From CAG-1000 sp964545285 (GTDB lineage Bacteria > Bacillota_I > Bacilli_A > RF39 > UBA660), in contig CAZJEW010000009.1 in assembly GCA_964545285.1 (NCBI GenBank), forward strand, positions 1 to 40,504: a stretch of 40,504 nucleotides of DNA. The letters run 5' to 3'. The position numbers and the translations under genes were made by a program. Below are positions 25,758-32,164 of this stretch, in pieces (position 1 is the stretch's first letter; each line of letters opens with the position of its first letter). The notes below the pieces were generated by a model. That model worked only from the letters and a program-made list of their open reading frames with translations. It did not search any database and was not told the origin of the DNA.

Positions 25758-26297
25758 TTAATCACTATGTTCATTAGTTTTAAATTGATATACAATACCT
25801 AATACGATAAATAATATTTCTAGTACTAAAAATACTTCGTTAGATGCTACTGACATTAATCCTTTAGCTCCTTGAATAAATAAAGAACTTCCACCAAGAG
25901 CGGTAACAATAATAGTAATAGGTTTAATAGCTGCTACTGCTATAGCGGCTAATATAATTCCACAAGCTACTGCTATTAAAATATTTATTAATTCAGAATA
26001 AGGAAGAATATTATATACAAATTGAAATGTCATTAATCCAACAGCAATATATATACCTATTTTTTCTAAACTATAACCACATACACCTAATATTATTCCT
26101 GCAGCAATATTTATGGTTAATAATGCATTACCTTCACTTACATAATTAGTAGCTATCATATTAGCAATTGTATACCCGATAGCAAACCATATAATAGCAA
26201 CTCCAAATTTTCTTAATCTATATCCACTAAAACATAATAATAAACCTATTAGTAATGTTATTAATGATACTAAATCAAAATTAAAACTTAAATTCAT
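25758..26297 (-). CDS. DUF4203-like polytopic membrane protein
   Basis: Small integral membrane protein (179 aa) with about seven short hydrophobic segments and few charges. The opening LLLCFSGYRLRKFGVAII and the repeated glycine-rich helices resemble DUF4203 (TMEM198-like) proteins, whose function in bacteria is unknown. The longest in-frame ORF begins at 26399, inside the metK promoter, but AAAGGAATT lies before ATG 26297, and the earlier residues look non-coding. It is divergent from metK. Confidence 0.65.
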   Translation of the reverse strand: MNLSFNFDLVSLITLLIGLLLCFSGYRLRKFGVAIIWFAIGYTIANMIATNYVSEGNALLTINIAAGIILGVCGYSLEKIGIYIAVGLMTFQFVYNILPYSELINILIAVACGIILAAIAVAAIKPITIIVTALGGSSLFIQGAKGLMSVASNEVFLVLEILFIVLGIVYQFKTNEHSD

Positions 26298-26359
26298 TTT
26301 ATAATTCCTTTCTACATTAATAATATTAACATAAATATGAATAACAAGTAAAATATTTA

Positions 26360-26388
26360 TTGAAATGTATGTATAAAAATAGTATAAT
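26360..26388 (+). promoter_or_regulatory. Promoter for metK
   Basis: TTGAAA (26360-26365), 17-base spacer, TATAAT (26383-26388); the transcript would begin at about 26395, right at the SAM riboswitch 5' stem. Confidence 0.7.
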
Positions 26389-26395
26389 ATTATTA

Positions 26396-26516
26396 ACATC
26401 TTATAAAGAGTGATTGAGGGACTAGCCCTATGAAATCACACCAACCTATTTAATTAGGTGGTAAAGCTAGATCGATGAGATAACTTATGAACATTCAGGT
26501 TATCTGGATGTTTTTT
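26396..26516 (+). promoter_or_regulatory. SAM-I (S-box) riboswitch with terminator
   Basis: The S-box core is clear: GAGGGACTAGCCCTATGAAA, then ACCAACC and GGTGGTAAAGCTAG. The closing stem P1 pairs ATCTTAT (26398-26404) with ATGAGAT (26475-26481). AGATAAC (26478-26484) can instead pair with GTTATCT (26499-26505) as antiterminator, and AACATTCAG/CTGGATGTT (26490-26498, 26504-26512) followed by TTTTC is the terminator. These three are mutually exclusive, so SAM binding should shut off metK by premature termination. Confidence 0.93.
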
Positions 26517-26544
26517 CTTTAGTAGGATGTTAGAAGGAGAAAAA

Positions 26545-27567
26545 ATGAAATTGTACAGTAATGAAATAGTTTTCAGAGGACATCCTGATAAAGTTTGTGA
26601 TCAAATAAGCGATGCTATATTAGATGAATGTCTTAAACAAGATGAAAACTCAAGATGTGGAATTGAAGTAGTAGGGGGAAAGAATATAATATTTATAACA
26701 GGAGAAATAACAACTAAAGCAAAACTTAATGTAGAAGGTATTACAAAAAGAGTTTTGAAAGATATTGGATATAGAACTGATTATGAGATTATTGATAATA
26801 TTGGAAAACAAAGTAAAGATATTGCGATGGGAACAAATGATAAAGTTGGTGGAGCAGGTGATAATGGTATGATGTTTGGTTATGCATGTAGAGATACAAA
26901 ACGATTATTACCTACAGCAATGGTTATTTTACAAGAATTAAGTATGAGTTATGATGAACTTAGAATTAAAGATAATAGGTTTTTACCCGATGGAAAAGCT
27001 CAAATAACTGGTTATTATGATGAAAATTGGAAATTATTAAAAATTAAAACATTTACTATATGTTATCAAAATACTGAAAAAGAAAGAGATATAACAGATT
27101 TAAAAATAAAAGATATATTTAATAGTATATGTAGTAAATATAGTATTGAAGTTGAAGAGTTTTTAATTAATCCTACAGGAAAGTTTGAAATAGGTGGGTT
27201 TGATGGAGATGCAGGTTTAACTGGAAGGAAAATTGTAGTTGATAGTTATCAATCATTTTCAAGTGTTGGAGGCGGAGCTTTCTCTGGAAAAGATCCAACA
27301 AAAGTAGATAGAAGTGGTGCATATAAAGCAAGAGAGATAGCAAAAAAAATACTTTTATCTAATAATGATTATATGTGGTGTGAAGTTCAATTATCATATG
27401 CAATAGGAAAAGAAAAACCATTAGCAATATATATACAAACTAATATTGGAGATGTAGAAGTAAAAGAAAGTCTATATGATGAATGTATACCAAAAACAAT
27501 AATAAAAGGTTTAAATTTAAAAAAAGAATGCTACGAAGAAAGAGCAAAGTTTGGACATTTTATTTGA
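26545..27567 (+). CDS. metK: S-adenosylmethionine synthetase (short, divergent)
   Basis: Makes S-adenosylmethionine from methionine and ATP. Family motifs are recognisable: RGHPDKVCDQISDAILDE, GGAGDNGMMFGYA (usually GAGDQGLMFGYA), GFDGDAGLTGRKIVVDSY, GGGAFSGKDPTKVDRSGAY and a C-terminal AKFGHF. At 340 aa it is shorter than the usual 380-400 aa; the loop before QSKDIAMG and the C-terminal third are trimmed, and several invariant positions are substituted (Q to N, GGP to GGF). AGAAGGAG lies correctly before ATG 26545, so ATG 26527 is rejected. The SAM riboswitch upstream strongly supports the assignment. The element is inserted directly downstream. Confidence 0.92.
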   Translation: MKLYSNEIVFRGHPDKVCDQISDAILDECLKQDENSRCGIEVVGGKNIIFITGEITTKAKLNVEGITKRVLKDIGYRTDYEIIDNIGKQSKDIAMGTNDKVGGAGDNGMMFGYACRDTKRLLPTAMVILQELSMSYDELRIKDNRFLPDGKAQITGYYDENWKLLKIKTFTICYQNTEKERDITDLKIKDIFNSICSKYSIEVEEFLINPTGKFEIGGFDGDAGLTGRKIVVDSYQSFSSVGGGAFSGKDPTKVDRSGAYKAREIAKKILLSNNDYMWCEVQLSYAIGKEKPLAIYIQTNIGDVEVKESLYDECIPKTIIKGLNLKKECYEERAKFGHFI

Positions 27568-27581
27568 TGGTAAATAGTAAT

Positions 27582-27604
27582 GCTCTCTTCCCCCTGAATA
27601 GAGC
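27582..27604 (+). other. attL: left attachment site in the metK terminator
   Basis: GCTCTCTTC (27582-27590), CCCCT, then GAATAGAGC forms a hairpin with one C-T mismatch. The segment 27590-27604 (CCCCCTGAA-T-AGAGC) matches attR at 40452-40466 in 14 of 15 bases in direct orientation. Crossover anywhere in CCCCCTGAA explains both junctions. Confidence 0.75.
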
Positions 27605-27680
27605 GGAACCGATTAAAAATTTTTGGTAAGCCCTTAAAATATAGCAAATATAAGGTTTTGCGTATATTTCAAAAAAGGAC

Positions 27681-27716
27681 TTACCTATATTTTTACCTAT
27701 ATGTAGGGTATAGGTA
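27681..27716 (+). repeat. Left integrase arm-type sites
   Basis: TTACCTATAT occurs at 27681-27690 and 27693-27702 (12-bp period), with a third copy in inverse orientation (TATAGGTA, 27709-27716). The same motif pair with the same 12-bp period occurs near the right end at 40321-40343, and I saw it as a pair nowhere else in the window. This arrangement is typical of arm-binding sites for the N-terminal domain of Tn916/lambda-type integrases. Confidence 0.65.
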
Positions 27717-27726
27717 GAGTATTTTT

Positions 27727-28833
27727 TTACTCTAAATTATTCATTGTTTGGACGATTTCGTCCATTTTATTTTTAAATAAATGTGAATATGTATTAAGTG
27801 TTTCATCTATCTTTGCGTGACCTAAGAATTTAGCTACAACCATTATACTAGCACCATTATTAATTAATACTGATGCACAACTATGTCTAAAGTCATGTAT
27901 TCTTATTTGTTTAACTCCAGCTAGTTGTGTATATTTATTTTTAGTATGTCTTAATACATGAGCTGATAAAGGTTCTTTATCGCCAAACACATACCATTTT
28001 TCACTAAATCCGTATTGTTTCTTTTCTCGAAAATATAATTCATGAATATCATCCATTACTTTTTGTGGTAGTGGAAGAGTTCTGGTACTTGTTCTTGTTT
28101 TAGGAGTAGTTACTATATATTGTCTTGAATCTCCTTCTTGAACAACATTTTTAACTACAGATAATTCATTATTAACAAAATCTATATTATCCCAAGTTAG
28201 TCCTCTTAATTCACCTCTACGAAGTCCACAGAAGAATAATACTTCGAATAATGCTTTCCATTTAATATCATCTATTACTGATACAAATTGTTTAAATTCT
28301 TCCCAAGTATAAAATTTCATTTCTTCTGGTGGTCTATTTGGATTATTAAACTTTTCCATTTTATTATATATAGATGTGAAATTAAAATCATGCCATTTAG
28401 TTCCATAGTTAAGAATTGTTTTTAATAGTTTATAATAACCATTTTTAGTCTTATCTCTTTGATCTAAAGTACCAATTCTTTTTCTCCATTGAATATAATG
28501 TTCAAGTTTAATATCTTTGATCTTTAATTCATAGAATTCACTTAATTGTTTTATATTTCGTCTATATGACCTTAAAGTAGTTGCCTTAACTTTATCTTTC
28601 TTGTATTCATAAAACTCTTCATATAGCTGTTTAAATGTCATATTAGTAACATTTATTTGCTTATTCTCAAGTCCGACTAAAAAGTCTCTTTCAGCTTTTA
28701 TTGCTTCAGCTTTAGTCATATAGTTTTTAGATACATAAAGTTTAGTTAATCCATTTACTTTTATTCTGTCATAGAAACACCAACGTCTACCATCTTTGGT
28801 AGCTTTTTCTTTTGGTAATTGTCGTACAGCCAT
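27727..28833 (-). CDS. Tyrosine recombinase / integrase
   Basis: Site-specific integrase that inserts and excises the element. It has an N-terminal arm-binding-type domain (about 1-60), a SAM-like core-binding domain (about 65-165) and the catalytic domain with all expected residues: Arg in FCGLRRGEL (205), Lys in TTPKTRTS (245), HDFRHS (His 313, Arg 316), FLGHA (His 339) and Tyr in NTYSHLF (349). Length 368 aa. GAGGAGG six bases before ATG 28833 fixes the start over an upstream in-frame ATG at 28848. It is the gene nearest attL, transcribed toward it, with its own promoter and an upstream inverted repeat. Confidence 0.95.
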   Translation of the reverse strand: MAVRQLPKEKATKDGRRWCFYDRIKVNGLTKLYVSKNYMTKAEAIKAERDFLVGLENKQINVTNMTFKQLYEEFYEYKKDKVKATTLRSYRRNIKQLSEFYELKIKDIKLEHYIQWRKRIGTLDQRDKTKNGYYKLLKTILNYGTKWHDFNFTSIYNKMEKFNNPNRPPEEMKFYTWEEFKQFVSVIDDIKWKALFEVLFFCGLRRGELRGLTWDNIDFVNNELSVVKNVVQEGDSRQYIVTTPKTRTSTRTLPLPQKVMDDIHELYFREKKQYGFSEKWYVFGDKEPLSAHVLRHTKNKYTQLAGVKQIRIHDFRHSCASVLINNGASIMVVAKFLGHAKIDETLNTYSHLFKNKMDEIVQTMNNLE

Positions 28834-28849
28834 TATATACCTCCTCATC

Positions 28850-28890
28850 TGCTATACGTTCGCATTACCTGTGACAATACTAGTATAGCA
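28850..28890 (-). promoter_or_regulatory. Integrase promoter within an inverted repeat (possible operator)
   Basis: On the minus strand TATACT (complement of 28882-28887) is a good -10 element about 50 bases before the int ATG. It lies in one arm of a perfect 8-bp inverted repeat TGCTATAC/GTATAGCA (28850-28857 and 28883-28890), a plausible operator for one of the element's ribbon-helix-helix or winged-helix proteins. The segment between the arms contains TCACAGGTAATGCGAAC, which resembles a sequence near attR. Confidence 0.5.
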
Positions 28891-28909
28891 TGATTTTATT
28901 TTTTCGCAT

Positions 28910-28943
28910 AATAAAACCAGGTATGGTTTTTCCATATCTGGTT
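28910..28943 (-). terminator. Terminator after the NERD gene
   Basis: On the minus strand AACCAGATATGG pairs with CCATACCTGGTT (one mismatch) around loop AAAAA, followed by TTTTATTAT. It separates the integrase gene from the upstream operon. Confidence 0.7.
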
Positions 28944-28949
28944 CGATAT

Positions 28950-29699
28950 TTATTTTCTTATATATTTACATCTAGGGTAGTTAGAACATCCATAGAATGC
29001 TCCATATTTACCGTTTCTTTGAACTAATTGGCCTCCACATTTAGGACACTTATTAGGATCTTTATCTATTATATTTTCTCTAATGTTTTTTATATGTTCT
29101 TTTTTAGTATTTTTATCTGTTATATTATTATTTGTTAATGTAGCAACTATCTCTTGCGGGTTAGTTATTAATATATCTTGATAAGATTTTATTTTATCTA
29201 CAATTGTAATATTAGTTACTAATTCACCATCATGTTTAATCTTTAATTTTGCATTACTTGGAATACATACAATGTTGAAAATTTTACTTTCATCAATGTT
29301 TAATAATTCTGCTAGAGCTTTAACATGACCATAGTTTTGTCTTATTGGATTTGTGTAATATAGTTTCTTTCTTCCAAGATGTCTTATCCAATTCTTATCA
29401 TATTTAGATCCTGTTATAAATCCATTATATTGCTTTGTTTCTATTGAGAATATTCCATATTCTGAAACCACAACATGATCAATTTGATGTGTTTGATCTT
29501 GTGTTTTAATAAATAAGTCATTAATGATAATATATTTATCCTTTGGTAACTTATTTAAAGCTTGTTTTGTCCACAACTCACCAAACCATCCAATGATTTT
29601 AGCTCCATATAAATAATATGTGATTATGATTATTAAACTTCCTACAATTGTTATCCAGTAGAGTGGTTGAGAAAACAACCATTGATTTAATTCGTTCAT
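28950..29699 (-). CDS. NERD-domain nuclease-like protein with C-terminal topoisomerase-type zinc finger
   Basis: Probable membrane-tethered nuclease-related protein. A transmembrane helix (about 14-34) precedes a NERD domain with restriction-endonuclease-like residues: GELWTKQAL, then QIDHVVVSEYGIFSIETKQY (D and ExK of the PD-(D/E)xK core). A zinc ribbon of the topoisomerase I C-terminal type ends the protein (CPKCGGQLVQRNGKYGAFYG, then CSNYPRCKY). AGGTGA lies before ATG 29699. It sits between the element's DNA-processing genes and the integrase; a role in element processing or in host defence are both possible. Confidence 0.85.
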   Translation of the reverse strand: MNELNQWLFSQPLYWITIVGSLIIIITYYLYGAKIIGWFGELWTKQALNKLPKDKYIIINDLFIKTQDQTHQIDHVVVSEYGIFSIETKQYNGFITGSKYDKNWIRHLGRKKLYYTNPIRQNYGHVKALAELLNIDESKIFNIVCIPSNAKLKIKHDGELVTNITIVDKIKSYQDILITNPQEIVATLTNNNITDKNTKKEHIKNIRENIIDKDPNKCPKCGGQLVQRNGKYGAFYGCSNYPRCKYIRK

Positions 29700-29726
29700 T
29701 AATATCACCTATAATAATTATATCAT

Positions 29727-29963
29727 TTATTTCGACAAATTTATTATTCTTTCTAATCTATCTATATCAATCTTTAGAATGTCAACTACGGCTTGCATAG
29801 GTAAATCATTACCTGGGATATAATATCCTTCGTTTATTAATTTATCTTTTATTTGTTTTTTTACTTCTAATGCCTTATTTCTTCCACATCCTAATAACTT
29901 CATTAGATCTGATAGATTGCACCATTGCTTAGTTATTAATTTTAATGTATCTTGTGCGTTCAT
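29727..29963 (-). CDS. Small DNA-binding protein, possible excisionase
   Basis: A 78-aa protein with a predicted helix-turn-helix: NLSDLMKLLGCGRNKALEVK, in which the LMKLLGCGRNKA segment resembles MerR/excisionase-type helices found in small proteins of Tn916-like elements. AGGGGGTGA precedes ATG 29963, one base after the stop of the SSB-like gene, so it is translated in the same operon. Position just upstream of NERD and integrase supports a directionality-factor role, but this is inferred. Confidence 0.55.
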   Translation of the reverse strand: MNAQDTLKLITKQWCNLSDLMKLLGCGRNKALEVKKQIKDKLINEGYYIPGNDLPMQAVVDILKIDIDRLERIINLSK

Positions 29964-29964
29964 A

Positions 29965-30390
29965 TTATTCACCCCCTGTGATTTCATTTATTAATCTTTC
30001 CATTTCAGCTATTTCTTCTGGTGATGCTTTTGAATCTTCAATCTTTTGTCCATTCCAATATCCATCACCGTAGAGTGGTGGTTCTTTATTAACATCTAAT
30101 CCATTAATACCTAAAACATGTATATAGTTTTGCCTACGACCATTTTTATCTACATAGCCTTTAGGTATTCCTTCAACATAAACATCTTTACCAACTCTTA
30201 ATTCAATCTTATATGTATATTCAATATATATTCTTGCACTAAAAAAAGATAGGTTAGTCCTATCTATACCATTCTTATCTTTATATGGTTCTTTCTGACA
30301 AATATCGAACCAAACATAATCTTTATCCACATTATTTCTAATACTGCTTATAACACCATGAAATTTAATATAATCAACTGTTTCTCTCAT
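29965..30390 (-). CDS. OB-fold single-stranded DNA-binding-like protein
   Basis: A 141-aa protein with beta-strand-rich sequence reminiscent of plasmid/ICE SSBs: KFHGVISSIRNNVDKDYVWF, SFFSARIYIEYTYKIELRVG, KDVYVEGIPKGYVDKNGRRQ and NYIHVLGINGLDV. The final acidic tail (ASPEEIAEMERLINEITGGE) recalls the disordered acidic tip of SSB, though it lacks the DDDIPF tip. AAAGGAGG fixes ATG 30390. It follows the winged-helix gene after a 110-base AT-rich gap. Confidence 0.65.
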   Translation of the reverse strand: MRETVDYIKFHGVISSIRNNVDKDYVWFDICQKEPYKDKNGIDRTNLSFFSARIYIEYTYKIELRVGKDVYVEGIPKGYVDKNGRRQNYIHVLGINGLDVNKEPPLYGDGYWNGQKIEDSKASPEEIAEMERLINEITGGE

Positions 30391-30500
30391 CAAAACCTCC
30401 TTTACCTTTACTAAGGCCTTTGTATATCTATTATATTTATATATTTAGTTTATTTATTTTGTTAGACTATAATTTCTAATATCGTAGAATTATTATTCTA

Positions 30501-30770
30501 TTATGATAGAAATTTTTTTCTAATATATATTTTTCTTCGAAAGCTTCTGGGATGTTCTATTGATATATATTCTTTATCAACTAAGGCTTTAATTAATGAA
30601 GATATAGTTCTTGTAGAACACTTAAGCTTTTCTGCATAATATTTATTTGTTCCAAATGCATATCCTTTTTGATTAGAATTAGATAATAGGAGAGTGAAGA
30701 GTACAATTGTACTCTTACTCAAATTATCATCCAATAAATCATAATACATTTTCCCATGACTCTTGCTCAT
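30501..30770 (-). CDS. Winged-helix DNA-binding protein (replication-initiator-like N-domain)
   Basis: An 89-aa protein with a winged-helix motif: YYAEKLKCSTRTISSLIKAL followed by VDKEYISIE and a basic wing FRRKIYIRKKF. The overall pattern (N-terminal LLDDNLSKSTIVLFTLLLSN, then an HTH with 'CSTRTI..L.K.L..K.YI') resembles the N-terminal domain of plasmid replication initiators such as RepA_N, but only that domain is present. GGAAGAAG precedes ATG 30770. It overlaps the upstream ribbon-helix-helix gene by 32 bases. Confidence 0.65.
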   Translation of the reverse strand: MSKSHGKMYYDLLDDNLSKSTIVLFTLLLSNSNQKGYAFGTNKYYAEKLKCSTRTISSLIKALVDKEYISIEHPRSFRRKIYIRKKFLS

Positions 30771-30972
30771 CTTTTAACTTCTTCCTTTCTTTACGTACCG
30801 CTTTATCAGTTACCATATCTTTAAAAGCCTCAGCTGAATCATTAATGTATTCTGCTAAAGCAACTTCAATACAGTAGGTCATAAAGTCATTAATACTAAT
30901 TCCTCTAGAATTAGATTCTACTTTTAATAAATCAAATAGATCCTTTCTTAATCTGATTACATATCTATGCAT
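30739..30972 (-). CDS. Ribbon-helix-helix protein
   Basis: A 77-aa protein opening MHRYVIRLRKDLFDLLKVES, a beta strand then helix typical of ribbon-helix-helix (MetJ/Arc/CopG) DNA-binding folds, with the turn SRGISINDFMTYCIEVAL. The C-terminal half is charged and helical (KAVRKERKKLKDEQESWENV). AGGAGGTGATGATATGC-type spacing precedes the ATG. Likely a repressor of this operon or a relaxosome accessory protein. It overlaps the winged-helix gene, giving translational coupling. Confidence 0.7.
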   Translation of the reverse strand: MHRYVIRLRKDLFDLLKVESNSRGISINDFMTYCIEVALAEYINDSAEAFKDMVTDKAVRKERKKLKDEQESWENVL

Positions 30973-30984
30973 ATCATCACCTCC

Positions 30985-31305
30985 TTATTTTTCCATTTTG
31001 TATTTGCTTAGTTTTTCTTTAAATTGATTCAATGCTTTGCTCTCTTCTGGGACAGAAATTTTATCCCAATCAAAATCAGAATAGCACTGTTCAAGTAGTG
31101 CAACTGCATAACATAATTTAGAATATATTCTATCTAGTAGTGAATTCATTTGATCAGTTTTCTTCATCATATCTGTATTACCAAAACCTAGAGTAACTAT
31201 TTGACTAATTGCTTCTGAATAACTAATTTTTCTTACTTCTGCATATTCTTTAATTTTGTTATCAATATCTAAAGCTACAGTTATATGAGTTCTTCTTTTA
31301 TTCAT
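30985..31305 (-). CDS. Ribbon-helix-helix protein, first gene of the element's minus-strand operon
   Basis: A 106-aa protein beginning MNKRRTHITVALDIDNKIKE with the helix-turn AEVRKISYSEAISQIVTLGF, a second ribbon-helix-helix candidate, followed by a helical tail (MNSLLDRIYSKLCYAVALLE). The long tail resembles MobC/accessory-type RHH proteins more than simple repressors, but this is not decisive. AAAGGAGGTGA fixes ATG 31305 over GTG 31350. It lies 12 bases before the next gene and is preceded by a long structured leader. Confidence 0.68.
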   Translation of the reverse strand: MNKRRTHITVALDIDNKIKEYAEVRKISYSEAISQIVTLGFGNTDMMKKTDQMNSLLDRIYSKLCYAVALLEQCYSDFDWDKISVPEESKALNQFKEKLSKYKMEK

Positions 31306-31376
31306 AAAATCACCTCCTTTCAAAATCCCACGTATGTGCCGATTTGTCACACTAATCTGCTATTTATAATTACAAA

Positions 31377-31538
31377 TTATAGAAGAGCATAAGAGATTGA
31401 TATCAACACAATAAAAAAAGCCTTAAAAATAAGACTTTCATGTGATATCAAACTTATTTTGCACTTGCAAAATTTGGGATTAGTAGTGGGTACTAATCTA
31501 ATTATTTCCTTTATATATAAGGAAATATCAGTGTTCAT
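31377..31538 (-). CDS. Leader ORF of 53 codons running through hairpins and a terminator
   Basis: On the minus strand an ATG at 31538 follows the stop of a 7-codon mini-ORF by one base (TAATATG) and stays open for 53 codons, through three hairpins and the terminator at 31411-31437, ending TAA at 31377. It has no Shine-Dalgarno of its own, so translation would depend on coupling. The predicted peptide starts MNTDISLYIKEII and has a hydrophobic end. It may exist only to carry ribosomes through the attenuator rather than to make a product. Confidence 0.4.
   Translation of the reverse strand: MNTDISLYIKEIIRLVPTTNPKFCKCKISLISHESLIFKAFFIVLISISYALL
31411..31437 (-). terminator. Leader terminator 2
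   Basis: On the minus strand AAGTCTTA pairs with TAAGGCTT (one G-T wobble) around loop TTTT and continues into a run of T. It lies about 105 bases before the first RHH ATG. TTGATATCA repeats flank it on both sides. Confidence 0.65.
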
Positions 31539-31539
31539 A

Positions 31540-31563
31540 TTATGTGATATATTTTTTATTCAT
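31540..31563 (-). CDS. Seven-codon leader peptide (MNKKYIT)
   Basis: ATG (31563-31561) with a consensus AGGAGG (complement of 31573-31578) nine bases upstream, encoding MNKKYIT and ending TAA (31542-31540). It lies between two terminators at the head of the element's minus-strand operon. The excellent ribosome binding site on so short an ORF suggests a regulatory leader peptide. Confidence 0.5.
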   Translation of the reverse strand: MNKKYIT

Positions 31564-31593
31564 ATTTTTTAACCTCCTAACTTGTGGGATAAC

Positions 31594-31622
31594 AAAAAAA
31601 GAAGATGTAATTCATCTCCTTC
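31594..31622 (-). terminator. Leader terminator 1
   Basis: On the minus strand GAAGGAGATG pairs with CATCTTCTTT (with G-T wobbles) around loop AATTA, followed by more T residues. It lies about 20 bases after the predicted transcription start. Confidence 0.55.
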
Positions 31623-31684
31623 GATACTTTTCTCATATTATATATATTTTACCATTTAAAAAATAAGAATGGAAGTCAAAAATA

Positions 31685-31785
31685 AGACCTTTTTCAGTCT
31701 TTTTATAGTCTTTTTATAGTTTATTTTCAGTCTGTTTTCAGGTGATTTTTTGTTCTTTTTTTTGTTCTTTTTTTGTTCTTTTTTT
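31685..31785 (+). repeat. Nine tandem 11-bp T-tract repeats (iteron-like array)
   Basis: Units begin at 31685, 31696, 31707, 31718, 31729, 31740, 31751, 31763 and 31774: AGACCTTTTTC, AGTCTTTTTAT twice, AGTTTATTTTC, AGTCTGTTTTC, AGGTGATTTTT, then TGTTCTTTTTT three times (one with an extra T). The 11-bp period places a T-tract on each helical turn, which would bend the DNA; such direct repeats are also typical initiator-binding iterons. This is the core of a gene-free stretch (31306-32164) in the element. Confidence 0.65.
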
Positions 31786-31857
31786 CTCGTAAAACCTTAT
31801 TTTATAAGACTTTTCCTATTTTACTTAATTTATCATTTTTTTGATATCTTCACAATA

Positions 31858-31905
31858 CTCTTTTGAAAGCTCTTTTAAAAGTTCTTTTTAAAGATCTTTC
31901 TTATA
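31858..31905 (+). repeat. Tandem 12-bp repeats
   Basis: CTCTTTTGAAAG (31858), CTCTTTTAAAAG (31870), TTCTTTTTAAAG (31882) and a degenerate ATCTTTCTTATA (31894) follow without gaps. The motif is related to, but distinct from, the 11-bp array upstream. Confidence 0.55.
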
Positions 31906-31946
31906 TTACCATAATATCATGTAAGCACTATACCTTTCAATTGTCT

Positions 31947-32007
31947 TTTTCCGTACTTTTTCCCCCTCCTAATGGGTATCCTTTTCCGTACCTTTTGGGT
32001 ATCCTTT
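31947..32007 (+). repeat. Interleaved TTTTCCGTAC and GGGTATCCTTT direct repeats
   Basis: TTTTCCGTAC occurs at 31947 and 31982, GGGTATCCTTT at 31974 and 31997. On the minus strand the segment reads as related units AAAGGATACCC, AAAAGGTACGG, AAAAGGATACCC, about one turn apart. The rest of the noncoding region up to the Nudix promoter (about 32010-32130) shows nothing I can interpret. Confidence 0.55.
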
Positions 32008-32164
32008 CGTTTATAATAATCCTATTTTATAATATCTTATCACTATTAAATACGATTACAAGTGGTGAATTATGTAGGCGGATAGGGGGTGAATTTTTAA
32101 GTTTTTCCCTTTAGATCTGTTAGAAAATGTAAAAAACTGATATACTGTTAATAGGTGATGCTTT

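Larger units (their letters stand above)
31377..31651 (-). promoter_or_regulatory. Attenuator-type leader of the element's minus-strand operon
   Basis: Reading the minus strand: an extended -10 (TGGTAAAAT, core complement of 31646-31651, no clear -35), terminator 1 (31594-31622), AGGAGG and a 7-codon ORF, hairpin 31503-31527 (9-bp stem), hairpin 31478-31498 (8-bp stem GATTAGTA/TACTAATC), hairpin 31456-31473 (ATTTTGCA/TGCAAAAT), terminator 2 (31411-31437), then the first RHH gene. The order suggests ribosome- or protein-controlled attenuation. The same palindromes could instead be part of an origin of transfer. Confidence 0.5.

Noticed and set aside
27582..27604. Insertion into a tRNA gene, the usual target of such integrases
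   Set aside because: No tRNA-like sequence is present at either junction; the flanks rebuild a terminator hairpin instead.
31685..31905. Possible CRISPR array
   Set aside because: Repeat units are 11-12 bp and contiguous with no spacers, and there are no cas genes.
31863..32114. 83-codon plus-strand ORF in the repeat region
   Set aside because: It lies across the repeat arrays, has low-complexity composition, no Shine-Dalgarno and no family resemblance.
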